From assembly GCF_002002735.1 (NCBI RefSeq), contig NZ_MUNY01000078.1:350242-414241 (forward strand): DNA of 64,000 nt. The letters run 5' to 3'. Origin of the DNA: Algoriphagus sp. A40 (GTDB taxonomy: Bacteria; Bacteroidota; Bacteroidia; Cytophagales; Cyclobacteriaceae). This document shows, piece by piece, positions 34,394 through 43,425 of the stretch. The notes under the pieces are model-generated. The model was not told the origin of the DNA and did not search any database. It saw nothing but the letters and a program-made list of their open reading frames with translations. A program made the position numbers and the translations under genes. Numbering within the stretch: position 1 is the stretch's first letter; the number at the start of each line of letters is the position of its first letter.

Positions 34394-34813
34394 CTAGTCT
34401 TTTTTAGAGAAAAAGCTCATCAGTTCGGTGGCACCGTCCATCAGGGTGAGCTTTTCTTTTTCGATTTTGAGGTTCTTGGCTTTTTCTAAAGCAGCGAGAA
34501 ATTCATCTTCTCCGGTACTTGGGCAGGCCTTTTTGGTGATGGCACCGGGATCAAGTTTGATGTCGGCTCCTTCCAGTGAAAATCCTCCCGAGAAATTATT
34601 GCAACCTGCAAATCCGGCTAGGTTTCCACCTTCCAGAAAGTTAAGTGTTGGTACTCCGGCAGCGAATTTGCTCGTGTCAAGTTCGCTCCCCATCATAGAA
34701 GCCAAAACCCACGTTTGGTCCATAAGTGCGTTAGGATTAAGTTTTGCAGTGCTGCCGCAGCCGCTGGTAAAAAGGATCAAAAGACCCATCAAAAAAGCAT
34801 GTCGCTGTTTCAT
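34394..34813 (-). CDS. META domain lipoprotein
   Basis: The 139-aa product starts MKQRHAFLMGLLILFTSGC, with lipobox TSGC. The META/HslJ-like domain is seen in TWVLASMMGSELDTSKFAAGVPTLNF, GNLAGFAGCNNFSGGFSLEG and PSTGEDEFLAALEKAKNLKI. The family is small, of beta-barrel-like fold and often stress-related, with no defined reaction. Convergent with the GreA-like gene, whose stop is 8 bp away. Confidence 0.85.
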   Translation of the reverse strand: MKQRHAFLMGLLILFTSGCGSTAKLNPNALMDQTWVLASMMGSELDTSKFAAGVPTLNFLEGGNLAGFAGCNNFSGGFSLEGADIKLDPGAITKKACPSTGEDEFLAALEKAKNLKIEKEKLTLMDGATELMSFFSKKD

Positions 34814-34980
34814 GGTATTGATGTTTAAAGGTCTCTGAAGTTAATCAAATACCCCGGAAACTGGGATTTTTTGCCTTTTTACAAAAAATCACAAATGGAC
34901 CAATTGCATTGTCAAAAGGTTAATTTTTGACTTTGAACACTGAATTAATTCTAAAAAAATCCACAAAGTCTGTGGTTTTG

Positions 34981-35012
34981 TTTGGCCAAACCGTTTTTTC
35001 GCTGTAATGTTG
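34981..35012 (+). promoter_or_regulatory. Promoter of the thr operon
   Basis: TTTG at 34981-34984 and TAATGTTG at 35005-35012 are spaced 20 bp apart. They match the Bacteroidota -33 TTTG / -7 TAnnTTTG consensus with one mismatch, so transcription would begin about 35019. The -33 box lies inside the 12-bp perfect palindrome GTTTGGCCAAAC (34980-34991), a possible operator. The region 34814-34979 upstream is AT-rich without other recognisable elements, apart from a short CCACA/TGTGG hairpin near 34962-34976. Confidence 0.5.
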
Positions 35013-35031
35013 TCGGGTCAACTATCCGCAC

Positions 35032-35145
35032 ATGGTACTTGCAGCTAAATCATTTTTATTCAAGAAAACGCTTCCTCTGACAGGATTGTGTGCTGCTGTT
35101 TTTTTTGCCACAACTACCGGTATGACCACCATGATTACGGGGTGA
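35032..35145 (+). CDS. thr operon leader peptide (attenuator candidate)
   Basis: The 37-codon ORF reads MVLAAKSFLFKKTLPLTGLC..., then a control-like run ATTTGMTTMITG and TGA. In the 10 codons ACA ACT ACC GGT ATG ACC ACC ATG ATT ACG there are six Thr, two Met and one Ile. These are end products of the aspartate-homoserine branch that ThrA feeds. The ORF starts about 13 nt after the predicted transcription start and ends 170 bp before thrA. Its stop lies in the loop of a short hairpin (ACGGG-GTGA-CCCGT, 35137-35150) followed by TTATTATCATT. This is analogous to enterobacterial thrL, but homology is not claimed. Confidence 0.72.
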   Translation: MVLAAKSFLFKKTLPLTGLCAAVFFATTTGMTTMITG

Positions 35146-35315
35146 CCCGTTATTATCATTAGTACCCGCCCCAAGGCCGATTTAGGCCGGTTTAAAGTTT
35201 CCAGAATTTATTCCTAAGTCTTTTATGAAATCGAGCATGACGCAAGCTAATTCCAGCGAGATGGTTTTAAATCATGCGAGATTCCATGTGACCCTAAAAA
35301 AATCATTTTAAACAC
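35146..35315 (+). promoter_or_regulatory. Untranslated leader between thrL-like ORF and thrA
   Basis: The region holds GGCC-GATTTA-GGCC (35176-35189) and a direct repeat of GCGAGAT, but no GC-rich hairpin with a clean T-run. If attenuation operates here, the terminator is either the hairpin at the leader stop codon or a structure not obvious by eye. Confidence 0.4.
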
Positions 35316-37766
35316 ATGAAAATCATCAAGTTTGGAGGTTCATCCGTAGCGAACCCCGAAAACATCCGAAAGGTATTTGCCATCCTTCAGGACAAACTCA
35401 AGCAACACGAAATTGCCATCGTTTTTTCAGCTTTTGGCGGAGTTACAGAAAGTCTTTTGACCATCGCGAGATTGGCCCGGGAGGGAGATCAGGCTTACCG
35501 GGATTTGCTTCAAACCTTGGAAGAAAAGCACCTGGATATTGTCAGACAGCTTATTGCCGTGCAAAATCAATCTACCGTAATGACTTATGTCAAGGTGAGA
35601 TTCAAGGAATTGGAGGATCTTTTTCACGGGATTTTCCTGATTAAAGAGAATTCTGCAAGAACGCTGGACTATGTAGCCAGTTTTGGAGAGCGCCTTTCCG
35701 CATTTATTTTGGCGGAAGCTATGGCCGGAAAAGGCATCAAAACGCAATTTGTAGATGCGCGCGATGTGATCCGTACCAACGACCGATTCGGTCAAGCGAG
35801 AGTCGACTATGAAGTGACCAATGCCCAGATCAAGGACTACTTTTCAAAAAATGACGGGGTAAAAGTAATTACCGGATTCATTGCCTCTACAGCCAAAGGC
35901 GAAACCACTACTTTGGGACGTTCTGGATCGGATTATACAGCTGCCATTTTCGCAGGAGCCCTAGAAGCTCATGACCTGGAAATCTGGACTGATGTCTCAG
36001 GAGTTTTGACTTCGGATCCAAAGTTGGTTTACACTGCCTTTACCATTCCTCAGCTGAGCTACAACGAGGCGATGGAGCTTTCCCATTTTGGGGCGAAAGT
36101 GATTTTCCCGGCTACCATGCAGCCGGCGATGAAAAAGAGTATTCCGATTTACATCAAGAACACCTTCGAGCCTGAAAATCCGGGAACACTAATCAATGGA
36201 GAAGTAAGCCATGGTGCCCTGATCAAAGGGATCAGCTCCATGTCGAATATCTCGATCGTGACAGTGCAGGGCGCGGGATTGATAGAGGGAGGGGCTACAG
36301 TTAGCCGTGTTTTCAAAGCACTTGCAGAGGCAAAAGTGAATATCGTCCTGATTTCTCAAGCTTCTTCCGAGCACAGCATTTGTTTGGCAATCAAAACCCA
36401 TGAGGCTTACCTTGCCAAAGAGGCGATCGAAAAGGAATTCTACTACGAAATCAAATCCGGCGAAATGGATCAGGTTTCTCTGCTTCAAGGTCTGGCCACG
36501 ATTGCTGTGGTGGGAGAAAACATGAAGCAAAATCCGGGTGCTTCCGGCCGCATGTTCCGTGCTTTGGGCCGAAACAACGTCAACGTGGCAGCAATTGCTC
36601 AGGGAAGTTCGGAGCTGAACATCTCAGCGGTAATTCCCCAGGTAGACTTACAAAAAGCTCTCAACGCACTCCACGAAGCATTTTTCCTTTCAGAAAATAA
36701 AGTATTGCACGTCTTTTTGGTTGGTACCGGCCTGATCGGCCAAGCCTTGATGAAGATGATTGCATCACAACAACACAAATTGCTCAAAGACAACGAGCTC
36801 GATGTTCAGATCCACGGACTAGCAAACAGTCGTTTTATGGCTTTCCATGAAGATGGTTTTGACTTGAAAAATCCGCACCAGTTGAGCGAAGCGGATGAGC
36901 CAACGAATCTGGAGAAATTTGTACAGAAGATGGAAGAGATGAACTTCTCCAATTCCGTTTTTGTGGATTGCACTGCGAGTCAAGATGTGGCAGACGCCTA
37001 TTCCAGGGTTTTGGAAGCCAAAGTTGCTATCGTGACACCAAACAAAAAGGCGAATTCCAGTTCAATGGATCAGTATCGCGCTCTCAAACGGATTGCCAAG
37101 CGCCGGGGAGTGAAATTCCTTTACGAAACCAATGTTGCCGCCGGCCTTCCGGTGATTAATACCTTACAGGATCTGATGCTTTCCGGAGACAAAGTGATCC
37201 GGATAGAAGCGGTGCTGAGCGGCTCGATGAATTTTATTTTTTCAGAACTGGAAAATGGTGCTCCTTTCTCAGAAGTGGTGAAGATTGCCAAAGAAAAAGG
37301 GTATACCGAACCGGATCCCCGGGATGATTTGAGCGGAATGGATGTGGCCAGAAAAATCCTGATTCTTGGTCGGGAGGCAGAGCAGGAATTGGAGTTTAAC
37401 CACATCACGATTCAAAGTATGGTCCCTGCTGATTGTAAAGTCACGCCATCAGTAGATGTGTTTTTTGAGAAACTGAAAGGTCATGATGCGGATTTTGCCA
37501 AGCTATTGGCAGAGGCAAAAGCCAAAGGAGAAAAGCTTCGCTTTATGGCGACTTTGGAAGATGGAAAAGCCAAAGTTGGATTGAAGTCTCTACCGGAATC
37601 TCATCCTTTCTCCAGCTTGAAAGGCTCGGATAACATGATTTTGCTTACTACCGACAGGTACCATGACCGACCGATGATCATCCGAGGTCCAGGTGCAGGA
37701 GCAGATGTGACCGCAGCAGGCGTATTTGCGGATGTGATCCGTATCGGTAATTACACCAGAGAGTAA
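35316..37766 (+). CDS. thrA: Bifunctional aspartate kinase/homoserine dehydrogenase I
   Basis: The 816-aa fusion carries an N-terminal aspartokinase (MKIIKFGGSSVANPENI at the start, GRSGSDYTAAIFAG near residue 208, WTDVSGVLTSDPKLV) and tandem ACT regulatory domains about residues 310-455 (ISIVTVQGAGLIEGG, GENMKQNPGASGRMFRALG). A homoserine dehydrogenase begins near 466 with the Rossmann motif FLVGTGLIGQALMKM and continues through VDCTASQDVADAY, TPNKKANS and GSMNFIFSELENG. It phosphorylates aspartate and reduces aspartate semialdehyde to homoserine, the common precursor of Thr, Met and Ile. Threonine feedback through the ACT domains is expected. It heads the operon; thrB starts 2 bp after the stop. 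Confidence 0.97.
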   Translation: MKIIKFGGSSVANPENIRKVFAILQDKLKQHEIAIVFSAFGGVTESLLTIARLAREGDQAYRDLLQTLEEKHLDIVRQLIAVQNQSTVMTYVKVRFKELEDLFHGIFLIKENSARTLDYVASFGERLSAFILAEAMAGKGIKTQFVDARDVIRTNDRFGQARVDYEVTNAQIKDYFSKNDGVKVITGFIASTAKGETTTLGRSGSDYTAAIFAGALEAHDLEIWTDVSGVLTSDPKLVYTAFTIPQLSYNEAMELSHFGAKVIFPATMQPAMKKSIPIYIKNTFEPENPGTLINGEVSHGALIKGISSMSNISIVTVQGAGLIEGGATVSRVFKALAEAKVNIVLISQASSEHSICLAIKTHEAYLAKEAIEKEFYYEIKSGEMDQVSLLQGLATIAVVGENMKQNPGASGRMFRALGRNNVNVAAIAQGSSELNISAVIPQVDLQKALNALHEAFFLSENKVLHVFLVGTGLIGQALMKMIASQQHKLLKDNELDVQIHGLANSRFMAFHEDGFDLKNPHQLSEADEPTNLEKFVQKMEEMNFSNSVFVDCTASQDVADAYSRVLEAKVAIVTPNKKANSSSMDQYRALKRIAKRRGVKFLYETNVAAGLPVINTLQDLMLSGDKVIRIEAVLSGSMNFIFSELENGAPFSEVVKIAKEKGYTEPDPRDDLSGMDVARKILILGREAEQELEFNHITIQSMVPADCKVTPSVDVFFEKLKGHDADFAKLLAEAKAKGEKLRFMATLEDGKAKVGLKSLPESHPFSSLKGSDNMILLTTDRYHDRPMIIRGPGAGADVTAAGVFADVIRIGNYTRE

Positions 37767-37768
37767 GG

Positions 37769-38704
37769 ATGAGATCGGTCAAAGCATTTGCTCCGGCCAC
37801 CGTCGCCAATGTTTCCTGTGGATTCGATATTCTTGGATTTGCAATCGATGCAATGGGCGATGAGGTGGAAATCCGGCTTCGAGATGAACCCGGATTAAGG
37901 GTTGTGTCTATAGAGGGCGATGAAGGAAGACTTCCTTACGAAGTGGAGAAAAACACCTGCGCTGTTGCCATTCAGGCTTTGTTGGATGAATTGGGACAGC
38001 AGGTTGGAATGGATATTTACCTGAAAAAAGGCTTGCCTTTAGGTTCGGGAATGGGTTCGAGTGCGGCAAGTGCTGTAGCGGCTTTGGTGGCTGCAAATCG
38101 GCTGCTCGGGGAACCTTTTGAAAAGAAGAACATGCTTCCTTTCGCAATCGCCGCTGAAAAAGCAGCATGCGGAGCAGGACATGCCGACAATGTTGCCCCG
38201 AGTTTACTCGGTGGTTTTGTGTTGATCCGGGATTATCATCCGCTGGATGTGATCAAGCTAAACGTGCCGAACGGATTGCATTGCACGCTTTTGCATCCGC
38301 ATTTCGAGCTTAAAACTTCAGATTCCAGATCAGTATTAAGGGATAATGTTTCGCTGAAACATTCCACCATTCAATCTGGAAATGTGGCTGGATTGATCGC
38401 AGGGCTATTTCAGGAAGACTTCGAACTGATCGGTCGGTCATTGCGCGATGTGATTGCCGAGCCTTATCGGGCAACTTTGATTCCCGGATTTTACGAAGTT
38501 AAAGAAGCCGTAAAAGCAGCCGGAGCCTTGGGAATGGGGATTTCCGGTTCGGGACCAACCCTCTTCGCTCTTTCAAAAGGTGAAGAAGTATCCGGAGCAA
38601 TCATCAAAGCCGCACAGGAAGTCTATGATTCCATCGGACTGGGAGTAGATGTCTACCATTCCGCAATCAACACCCGCGGGGCCTATGTCCTCGAAGAAAA
38701 GTAA
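37769..38704 (+). CDS. thrB: Homoserine kinase
   Basis: The 311-aa GHMP kinase phosphorylates homoserine to O-phosphohomoserine, feeding threonine synthase. Visible motifs are the N-terminal KAFAPATVANVSCGFDILG, the ATP-binding GLPLGSGMGSSAASAVAAL (residues 88-106) and the C-terminal GAHG-type loop (GALGMGISGSGPTLFAL). The length is typical. The gene starts 2 bp after thrA and is followed 5 bp later by thrC, so it is tightly coupled in the operon. Confidence 0.97.
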   Translation: MRSVKAFAPATVANVSCGFDILGFAIDAMGDEVEIRLRDEPGLRVVSIEGDEGRLPYEVEKNTCAVAIQALLDELGQQVGMDIYLKKGLPLGSGMGSSAASAVAALVAANRLLGEPFEKKNMLPFAIAAEKAACGAGHADNVAPSLLGGFVLIRDYHPLDVIKLNVPNGLHCTLLHPHFELKTSDSRSVLRDNVSLKHSTIQSGNVAGLIAGLFQEDFELIGRSLRDVIAEPYRATLIPGFYEVKEAVKAAGALGMGISGSGPTLFALSKGEEVSGAIIKAAQEVYDSIGLGVDVYHSAINTRGAYVLEEK

Positions 38705-38709
38705 AAACC

Positions 38710-40008
38710 ATGCAGTACTACAGTACCAACAACCCAAACCATAAAGTATCACTTTCCGAGGCCGTCATCAAAGGACTGGCGCCTGACAATGGTTTATATT
38801 TTCCTGAACGGATTCCGGTTTTGCCGAAAGAGTTGATTGAAAAGTTTTCCAAAATGAATTTTCGGGAAATTGGCTATGCCGTGATCGATGCTTTGTTTTC
38901 GGAGGATTTAAGTGAAACCCAGATTCGGGAACTTGTGGATCATACCTTGACCTTTGATGCGCCGGTTGTGAAAGTGGATGAGGACGTCTACAGTCTGGAG
39001 CTTTTTCACGGACCTACTTTGGCGTTCAAGGATTTTGGGGCCAGGTTTTGCTCCAAGCTGATGAGTATGCTTCATGGAAAAAACGACAAAACCGTCCGGG
39101 TATTGGTCGCGACTTCCGGAGACACTGGGAGTGCGGTTGCCAATGGATTTTTGAGAGTAGATGGGGTAGAAGTGATCATTCTTTTCCCGAAGGGTAAAGT
39201 CAGTCTGCTTCAGGAAAAGCAGTTTACCACCTTAGGCCAAAATATCACTGCCCTGGAAGTGGACGGGGTTTTTGACGACTGTCAGACCTTGGTGAAACAG
39301 GCATTTTTGGACCCGGAATTGAATCTAAAATTACTGCTAACTTCTGCGAATTCCATCAATATCGCCCGATGGATTCCCCAGTGCCTGTATTATTTCTATG
39401 CTTTTTCCAGACTTCCAAAGAATGGAAAAAAGGTCGTTTTTGCTGTACCAAGCGGGAATTTCGGAAATTTGGCTGCTGGGATTTTGGCCCAAAGTATGGG
39501 CTTGCAGATTGACCGTTTTGTGGCTGCGACGAACGTGAATAAGGTTGTACCGGATTATTTACACGGAGCCGCTTTTCAGGCTGAGCCTTCGATTCAGACG
39601 GTATCCAACAGCATGGATGTGGGTAATCCGAGCAATTTCCCGCGACTGCTTTGGCTCTACGGGAATGATGAAAATCTCTTCAGGGAGATGGTAAAGGGCT
39701 ATTTCTACAACGACGAAGAAACGATTGATGCCATTCAGAAAGTTCAAAAGAAAGGCTATACCCTCGATCCGCACGGAGCGGTCGGGTATTTGGGTTTGGG
39801 GGACTTTATGAATGAGCATCCCGGCTATGTCGGTGTATTTTTGGAAACAGCCCATCCAGGTAAATTTAGGGACGTGGTGGAGGGTGCCTTGGGTGAGGAA
39901 TTGGAGCTTCCTGCGCGATTGGCCAAATTTCTGAAAGGCGAGAAAAAGGTGATCCCGATGGGGAAAGGTTTTGGGGAGTTTAAGGGGTTTTTGGAGAATT
40001 TAGATTGA
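38710..40008 (+). CDS. thrC: Threonine synthase
   Basis: The 432-aa PLP enzyme converts O-phosphohomoserine to threonine. The PLP lysine is Lys107 in GPTLAFKDFGARF. The phosphate-binding region is VLVATSGDTGSAVANGF, followed by VPSGNFGNLAAGILA. The N-terminal MQYYSTNNPNHKVSLSEAVIKGLAPDNGLY segment is typical of the class with the extended N-terminal domain. It is the last gene of the thr operon. Confidence 0.97.
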   Translation: MQYYSTNNPNHKVSLSEAVIKGLAPDNGLYFPERIPVLPKELIEKFSKMNFREIGYAVIDALFSEDLSETQIRELVDHTLTFDAPVVKVDEDVYSLELFHGPTLAFKDFGARFCSKLMSMLHGKNDKTVRVLVATSGDTGSAVANGFLRVDGVEVIILFPKGKVSLLQEKQFTTLGQNITALEVDGVFDDCQTLVKQAFLDPELNLKLLLTSANSINIARWIPQCLYYFYAFSRLPKNGKKVVFAVPSGNFGNLAAGILAQSMGLQIDRFVAATNVNKVVPDYLHGAAFQAEPSIQTVSNSMDVGNPSNFPRLLWLYGNDENLFREMVKGYFYNDEETIDAIQKVQKKGYTLDPHGAVGYLGLGDFMNEHPGYVGVFLETAHPGKFRDVVEGALGEELELPARLAKFLKGEKKVIPMGKGFGEFKGFLENLD

Positions 40009-40019
40009 GAAAATACGTG

Positions 40020-40049
40020 GGGTGATAGTATCATTTGATGCTATCACCC
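40020..40049 (+). terminator. Hairpin after thrC
   Basis: GGGTGATAGTATCA / TGATGCTATCACCC forms a 14-bp stem (one T-G pair) with a 2-nt loop, 12 bp beyond thrC. Only a weak T-rich tail (GTAATTCTT) follows, so it is either a weak terminator or an mRNA 3'-end stabiliser. Confidence 0.5.
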
Positions 40050-40089
40050 GTAATTCTTGGAGTATAATAGTGTTTGATTTTTCTCCCAA

Positions 40090-41013
40090 TCACTTTTTCA
40101 AAATGGACTGAATCTCCTGATTGATCTCAGCTACTTTTTTCTCAGCTTCTTCTATCGACAGACCTTCTGGGATTCCAGGCCTTTGGTGTCCGGTTTGACT
40201 TAACCAGGCCAGTTTTAGGATTTCCTGTCGCAGCTCGATTAAGTCTAAAACTTGCTTGCCATTTGGGAATGGCGCGAGCAGTTCTTCAATGGTCTTTACT
40301 CCGGCCACCTGTTCCCCAAGGCCCAGAAGAATGATTTTGGCCATTAAAAAGTGCCCACTTTCATCGGGATGAACTCCGTCTTTTGAAAAGGCAAATTCCG
40401 GATTGATCGTCCGTTGGTCCTCTTGATGTTTTTTCATCGGCCAATGAAGGTCGATGACTTTCCAATCTTCAGTGTTGCGAAGGCTTACCAGCCAATCCGA
40501 ATAAATATCAAGGACATTGGCATAAGCAGCTCCTTTCCGCTCATCGTATAGTGGTGGGGTAACATGAATGATTTCCGCGCCGGAATTTTCAATCGCTTGA
40601 TGCATCCAATCCATTCCTGCTTTGAATTTATCAAATCGCTCTTCGTCAAATGGTAAATAGATCCCATCGTTCATCCCGTAATTGGCAATCACCAAATCCG
40701 GTTTCAATTGAACCAGCACCCGCTGAAGTCGCTCCCTGAGGTCAGGCCTTGGAAATTTGCCTTCGGCATGATTTGGCTCGGAAAGCCCCGACAAAGTTTC
40801 GCTTGGAAGTCCAAGGTTGATGATTTCCAGCTTCCTGTCAGGATAGCGAAGAGTCAGGTAGGCATCGAGGTAGGAGACAAATTTACCGCTGTAGGTGATG
40901 CTGTTGCCGAGAAAGACAATTCGCTCCGTTTCTTGGGGTATGGCATAGTTCTGTGCCAAGCTAAGGGTAGTTAGTAGCGTGGCAAGTAAAAAACCAGGTA
41001 TGTATTTAACCAT
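40090..41013 (-). CDS. Secreted SGNH/GDSL hydrolase
   Basis: The start at 41013 (MVKYIPGFLLATLLTTLSLAQ) is preferred over 41130 because it gives a signal peptide; 307 aa. SGNH blocks are visible: block I VFLGNSITYSG (Ser nucleophile), block III ANYGMNDGIYL (Asn), and block V KDGVHPDESGHFLM (Asp and His). The family includes esterases, lipases and carbohydrate deacetylases. It is divergent from the GH43 gene at 41160, so the two may be functionally linked in polysaccharide breakdown (inference). Confidence 0.87.
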   Translation of the reverse strand: MVKYIPGFLLATLLTTLSLAQNYAIPQETERIVFLGNSITYSGKFVSYLDAYLTLRYPDRKLEIINLGLPSETLSGLSEPNHAEGKFPRPDLRERLQRVLVQLKPDLVIANYGMNDGIYLPFDEERFDKFKAGMDWMHQAIENSGAEIIHVTPPLYDERKGAAYANVLDIYSDWLVSLRNTEDWKVIDLHWPMKKHQEDQRTINPEFAFSKDGVHPDESGHFLMAKIILLGLGEQVAGVKTIEELLAPFPNGKQVLDLIELRQEILKLAWLSQTGHQRPGIPEGLSIEEAEKKVAEINQEIQSILKK

Positions 41014-41159
41014 GACAGGATTTAAAGCTTCGGGGATTATTCTTTTGTTTGATGTAGTTATTTCTGTCAAAGTCAGGAGATAATTTCGATTTTGAAATAA
41101 ATCTGTCAGTTTATTATTTAATTTGATCAAATACCTAATCTAACTCTACCTATTTCACT

Positions 41160-42260
41160 ATGAAAAACCCAACTAACAAGATCCTGGTTTATGGACTCTT
41201 GATCGCTTTGCCGCTGGCTTGCGCTAGTCCAAAGCAGGAGGAAATTGCTGAGAAATCACTCGAAGACACCGTTGCAGCCAAGTTTAACCACCAGCCGCTT
41301 GTGACGGATCTCTTTACTGCTGACCCCTCCGCACATGTATTCGAGGGCAAAATCTACATCTATCCCTCCCATGACATCGAAACTGACGTGGCGCAAGATG
41401 ATATGGGTTCCCATTTTGACATGAAGGATTACCATGTCTACTCCATGGAAAAACCCGGATCGCCGGTGACTGATCACGGAGTGGTGCTGAAATTGGAAGA
41501 AATTCCTTGGGCCAGCAGGCAGCTTTGGGCGCCGGATGCGGCTGAAAAGGATGGAAAATATTACCTCTTTTTTCCTGCCAAGGACAAGGAAGGAATCTTC
41601 AAAATAGGTGTGGCTTCTTCCGACAAGCCAAGTGGCCCATTTATGGCGGAGCCACAGCCTATTCCAGGTACATTCAGCATGGATCCGGCGGTCTTTCAGC
41701 AAGGCTCGGATTATTTCCTAATCTGGGGTGGTATCTGGGGAGGACAATTGCAATGGTATAAGGACCAAAAACTAGTGCCTGGGCGAGACAGTCAGCTAAG
41801 TGGTTTGCCTGAGTCAGAAGAGCCTGCTTTGGTTCCCTATATTGCGAAACTAGGCGAGGATATGAAATCCCTTTTTGAAACGCCGAAAGAAATCCAAATT
41901 CTGGATCAAGCCGGTAATCCCATCAAAGCAGGTGACAACAACCGCCGATTTTTTGAAGCCGCTTGGATGCACAAGCTTGGAGATACCTACTATTTGTCCT
42001 ATTCCACGGGTGACACCCATTACATTGCCTATGCCACCGGCGACAATCCCTATGGTCCATTTACCTATCGGGGTAATGTTCTGAATCCGGTCGAAGGATG
42101 GACCAACCATCATTCTATAGTCGAATTTGAAGGTAGATGGTACCTGTTTTACCACGATACTCAGTTGTCGGGGGATACTCCGCTCAGAAACATCAAAATG
42201 GCAGAGTTGATTCACAATCCAGATGGGACGATTCAGACCATCGATGCGATGAAAAAATAA
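41160..42260 (+). CDS. Glycoside hydrolase family 43 lipoprotein
   Basis: The 366-aa product starts MKNPTNKILVYGLLIALPLAC, a signal with lipobox PLAC, so it is probably an outer-membrane lipoprotein. The five-bladed propeller of GH43 is suggested by TADPSAHVFEGKIYIYPSHD (catalytic base Asp), QLWAPDAAEKDGKYYLFFPA, SMDPAVFQQGSDYFLIWG (pKa-modulating Asp) and RRFFEAAWMHKLGDTYYLSY (acid Glu). WTNHHSIVEFEGRWYLFYHD follows. Members are xylosidases, arabinofuranosidases or arabinanases; specificity is uncertain. Confidence 0.87.
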   Translation: MKNPTNKILVYGLLIALPLACASPKQEEIAEKSLEDTVAAKFNHQPLVTDLFTADPSAHVFEGKIYIYPSHDIETDVAQDDMGSHFDMKDYHVYSMEKPGSPVTDHGVVLKLEEIPWASRQLWAPDAAEKDGKYYLFFPAKDKEGIFKIGVASSDKPSGPFMAEPQPIPGTFSMDPAVFQQGSDYFLIWGGIWGGQLQWYKDQKLVPGRDSQLSGLPESEEPALVPYIAKLGEDMKSLFETPKEIQILDQAGNPIKAGDNNRRFFEAAWMHKLGDTYYLSYSTGDTHYIAYATGDNPYGPFTYRGNVLNPVEGWTNHHSIVEFEGRWYLFYHDTQLSGDTPLRNIKMAELIHNPDGTIQTIDAMKK

Positions 42261-42267
42261 AGGTGTG

Positions 42268-42300
42268 AAGCCGTCAGATTCCTGGCGGCTTTATTTTTTT
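42268..42300 (+). terminator. GH43 intrinsic terminator
   Basis: AAGCCGTCA/TGGCGGCTT, 9 bp with one T-G pair, GATTCC loop and TATTTTTTT tail. It overlaps the 3' end of the convergent polyprenyl synthetase gene. Confidence 0.8.
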
Positions 42301-43265
42301 CGCTCGATCGTATAGCTGACCAAATCACTCAGAGAGGTCTTGTAGACTGAATCCGGAAATTCTTTAAGTATTGCTAGCGCTTCAAGGTAGAACCCATCCA
42401 TTTTTTCTTTGGCATAGTCCAGTCCGCCGCTCTTTTTAACAAAATCGATCACCTCATTGACTGCTTTTTTGTCTTCGGAGCGGTTGCGGATCAGGTAAAT
42501 GATTTTCTTCTTGGTGAGCCAGTCGGTGTGGCGAAGGGCATAGATCAGCGGAAGGGTCATTTTCTTTTCCTTGATGTCAATACCTACCGGTTTGCCGATT
42601 TCATCGTCCCCGAAATCAAACAAGTCGTCTTTGATCTGGAAAGCCATCCCGACTTTTTCTCCAAAAAGTCTCATTTTCTCAATATCACCGTTTTTACTCC
42701 CAACACTGGATGCTCCAACTGAGCAGCAGGAAGCAATCAAACTGGCTGTTTTCTGCCGGATAATCTCGTAATACACTTCCTCATCTACGTCCAGTTTTCT
42801 GGCTTTGTAGCTTTGCAACAATTCACCCTCGGACATTTCCTTGACGGCATTGGAAACGATTCGAAGGAGGTTAAAATCCCCGTTGTCTACGCTGAGAAGT
42901 AATCCGCGAGAAAGAAGGTAATCCCCAACCAGAACGGCGATTTTGTTTTTCCATAGCGCATTGACCGAAAAAAATCCCCTACGATAGTCCGCATCATCCA
43001 CCACATCGTCATGGACGAGCGTAGCTGTGTGAAGCAATTCGATCAAAGCAGCACCTCGGTGAGTGGACTCATTGATAGTGCCGCAAACACCCGCCGTCAA
43101 AAAAACAAACATCGGGCGCATCTGTTTGCCCTTTCGCTTGACGATGTAATTGGTAATGTGGTCGAGAAGCTTGACCTTACTTTTCATAAAGTCCCTGAAC
43201 TTATGTTCGAATTGAGCCATTTCGGCTTCAATCGGGACTTGAATTTGTTTTAGGTCTAGTTTCAT
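42291..43265 (-). CDS. Polyprenyl diphosphate synthase
   Basis: The 324-aa trans-prenyltransferase has the two Asp-rich motifs. FARM is HDDVVDDADYRR (Asp86-Asp90) and SARM is KDDLFDFGDDEIGKP (Asp213-Asp217). KRKGKQMRPMFVFLTAG near residue 43 is the usual GKxxR substrate site. It elongates prenyl diphosphates with isopentenyl diphosphate, probably for the menaquinone side chain (the main quinone of the phylum). Chain length cannot be set by eye. Divergent from the DUF4199 gene. Confidence 0.92.
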   Translation of the reverse strand: MKLDLKQIQVPIEAEMAQFEHKFRDFMKSKVKLLDHITNYIVKRKGKQMRPMFVFLTAGVCGTINESTHRGAALIELLHTATLVHDDVVDDADYRRGFFSVNALWKNKIAVLVGDYLLSRGLLLSVDNGDFNLLRIVSNAVKEMSEGELLQSYKARKLDVDEEVYYEIIRQKTASLIASCCSVGASSVGSKNGDIEKMRLFGEKVGMAFQIKDDLFDFGDDEIGKPVGIDIKEKKMTLPLIYALRHTDWLTKKKIIYLIRNRSEDKKAVNEVIDFVKKSGGLDYAKEKMDGFYLEALAILKEFPDSVYKTSLSDLVSYTIERKK

Positions 43266-43425
43266 TGGGGATTAGGTGGCGTAAAAATAATATCCTTTAG
43301 CTCATGGGCAAATGATTATCCGAATGACTGTCAATCAAACTGAACATTTGGAAGATCGTTTTGAGCTTTTTCTGTATTTTGTATGAATAGCCTGAAAGTT
43401 TAAACCCAAAAACCAACAAAGCCTT

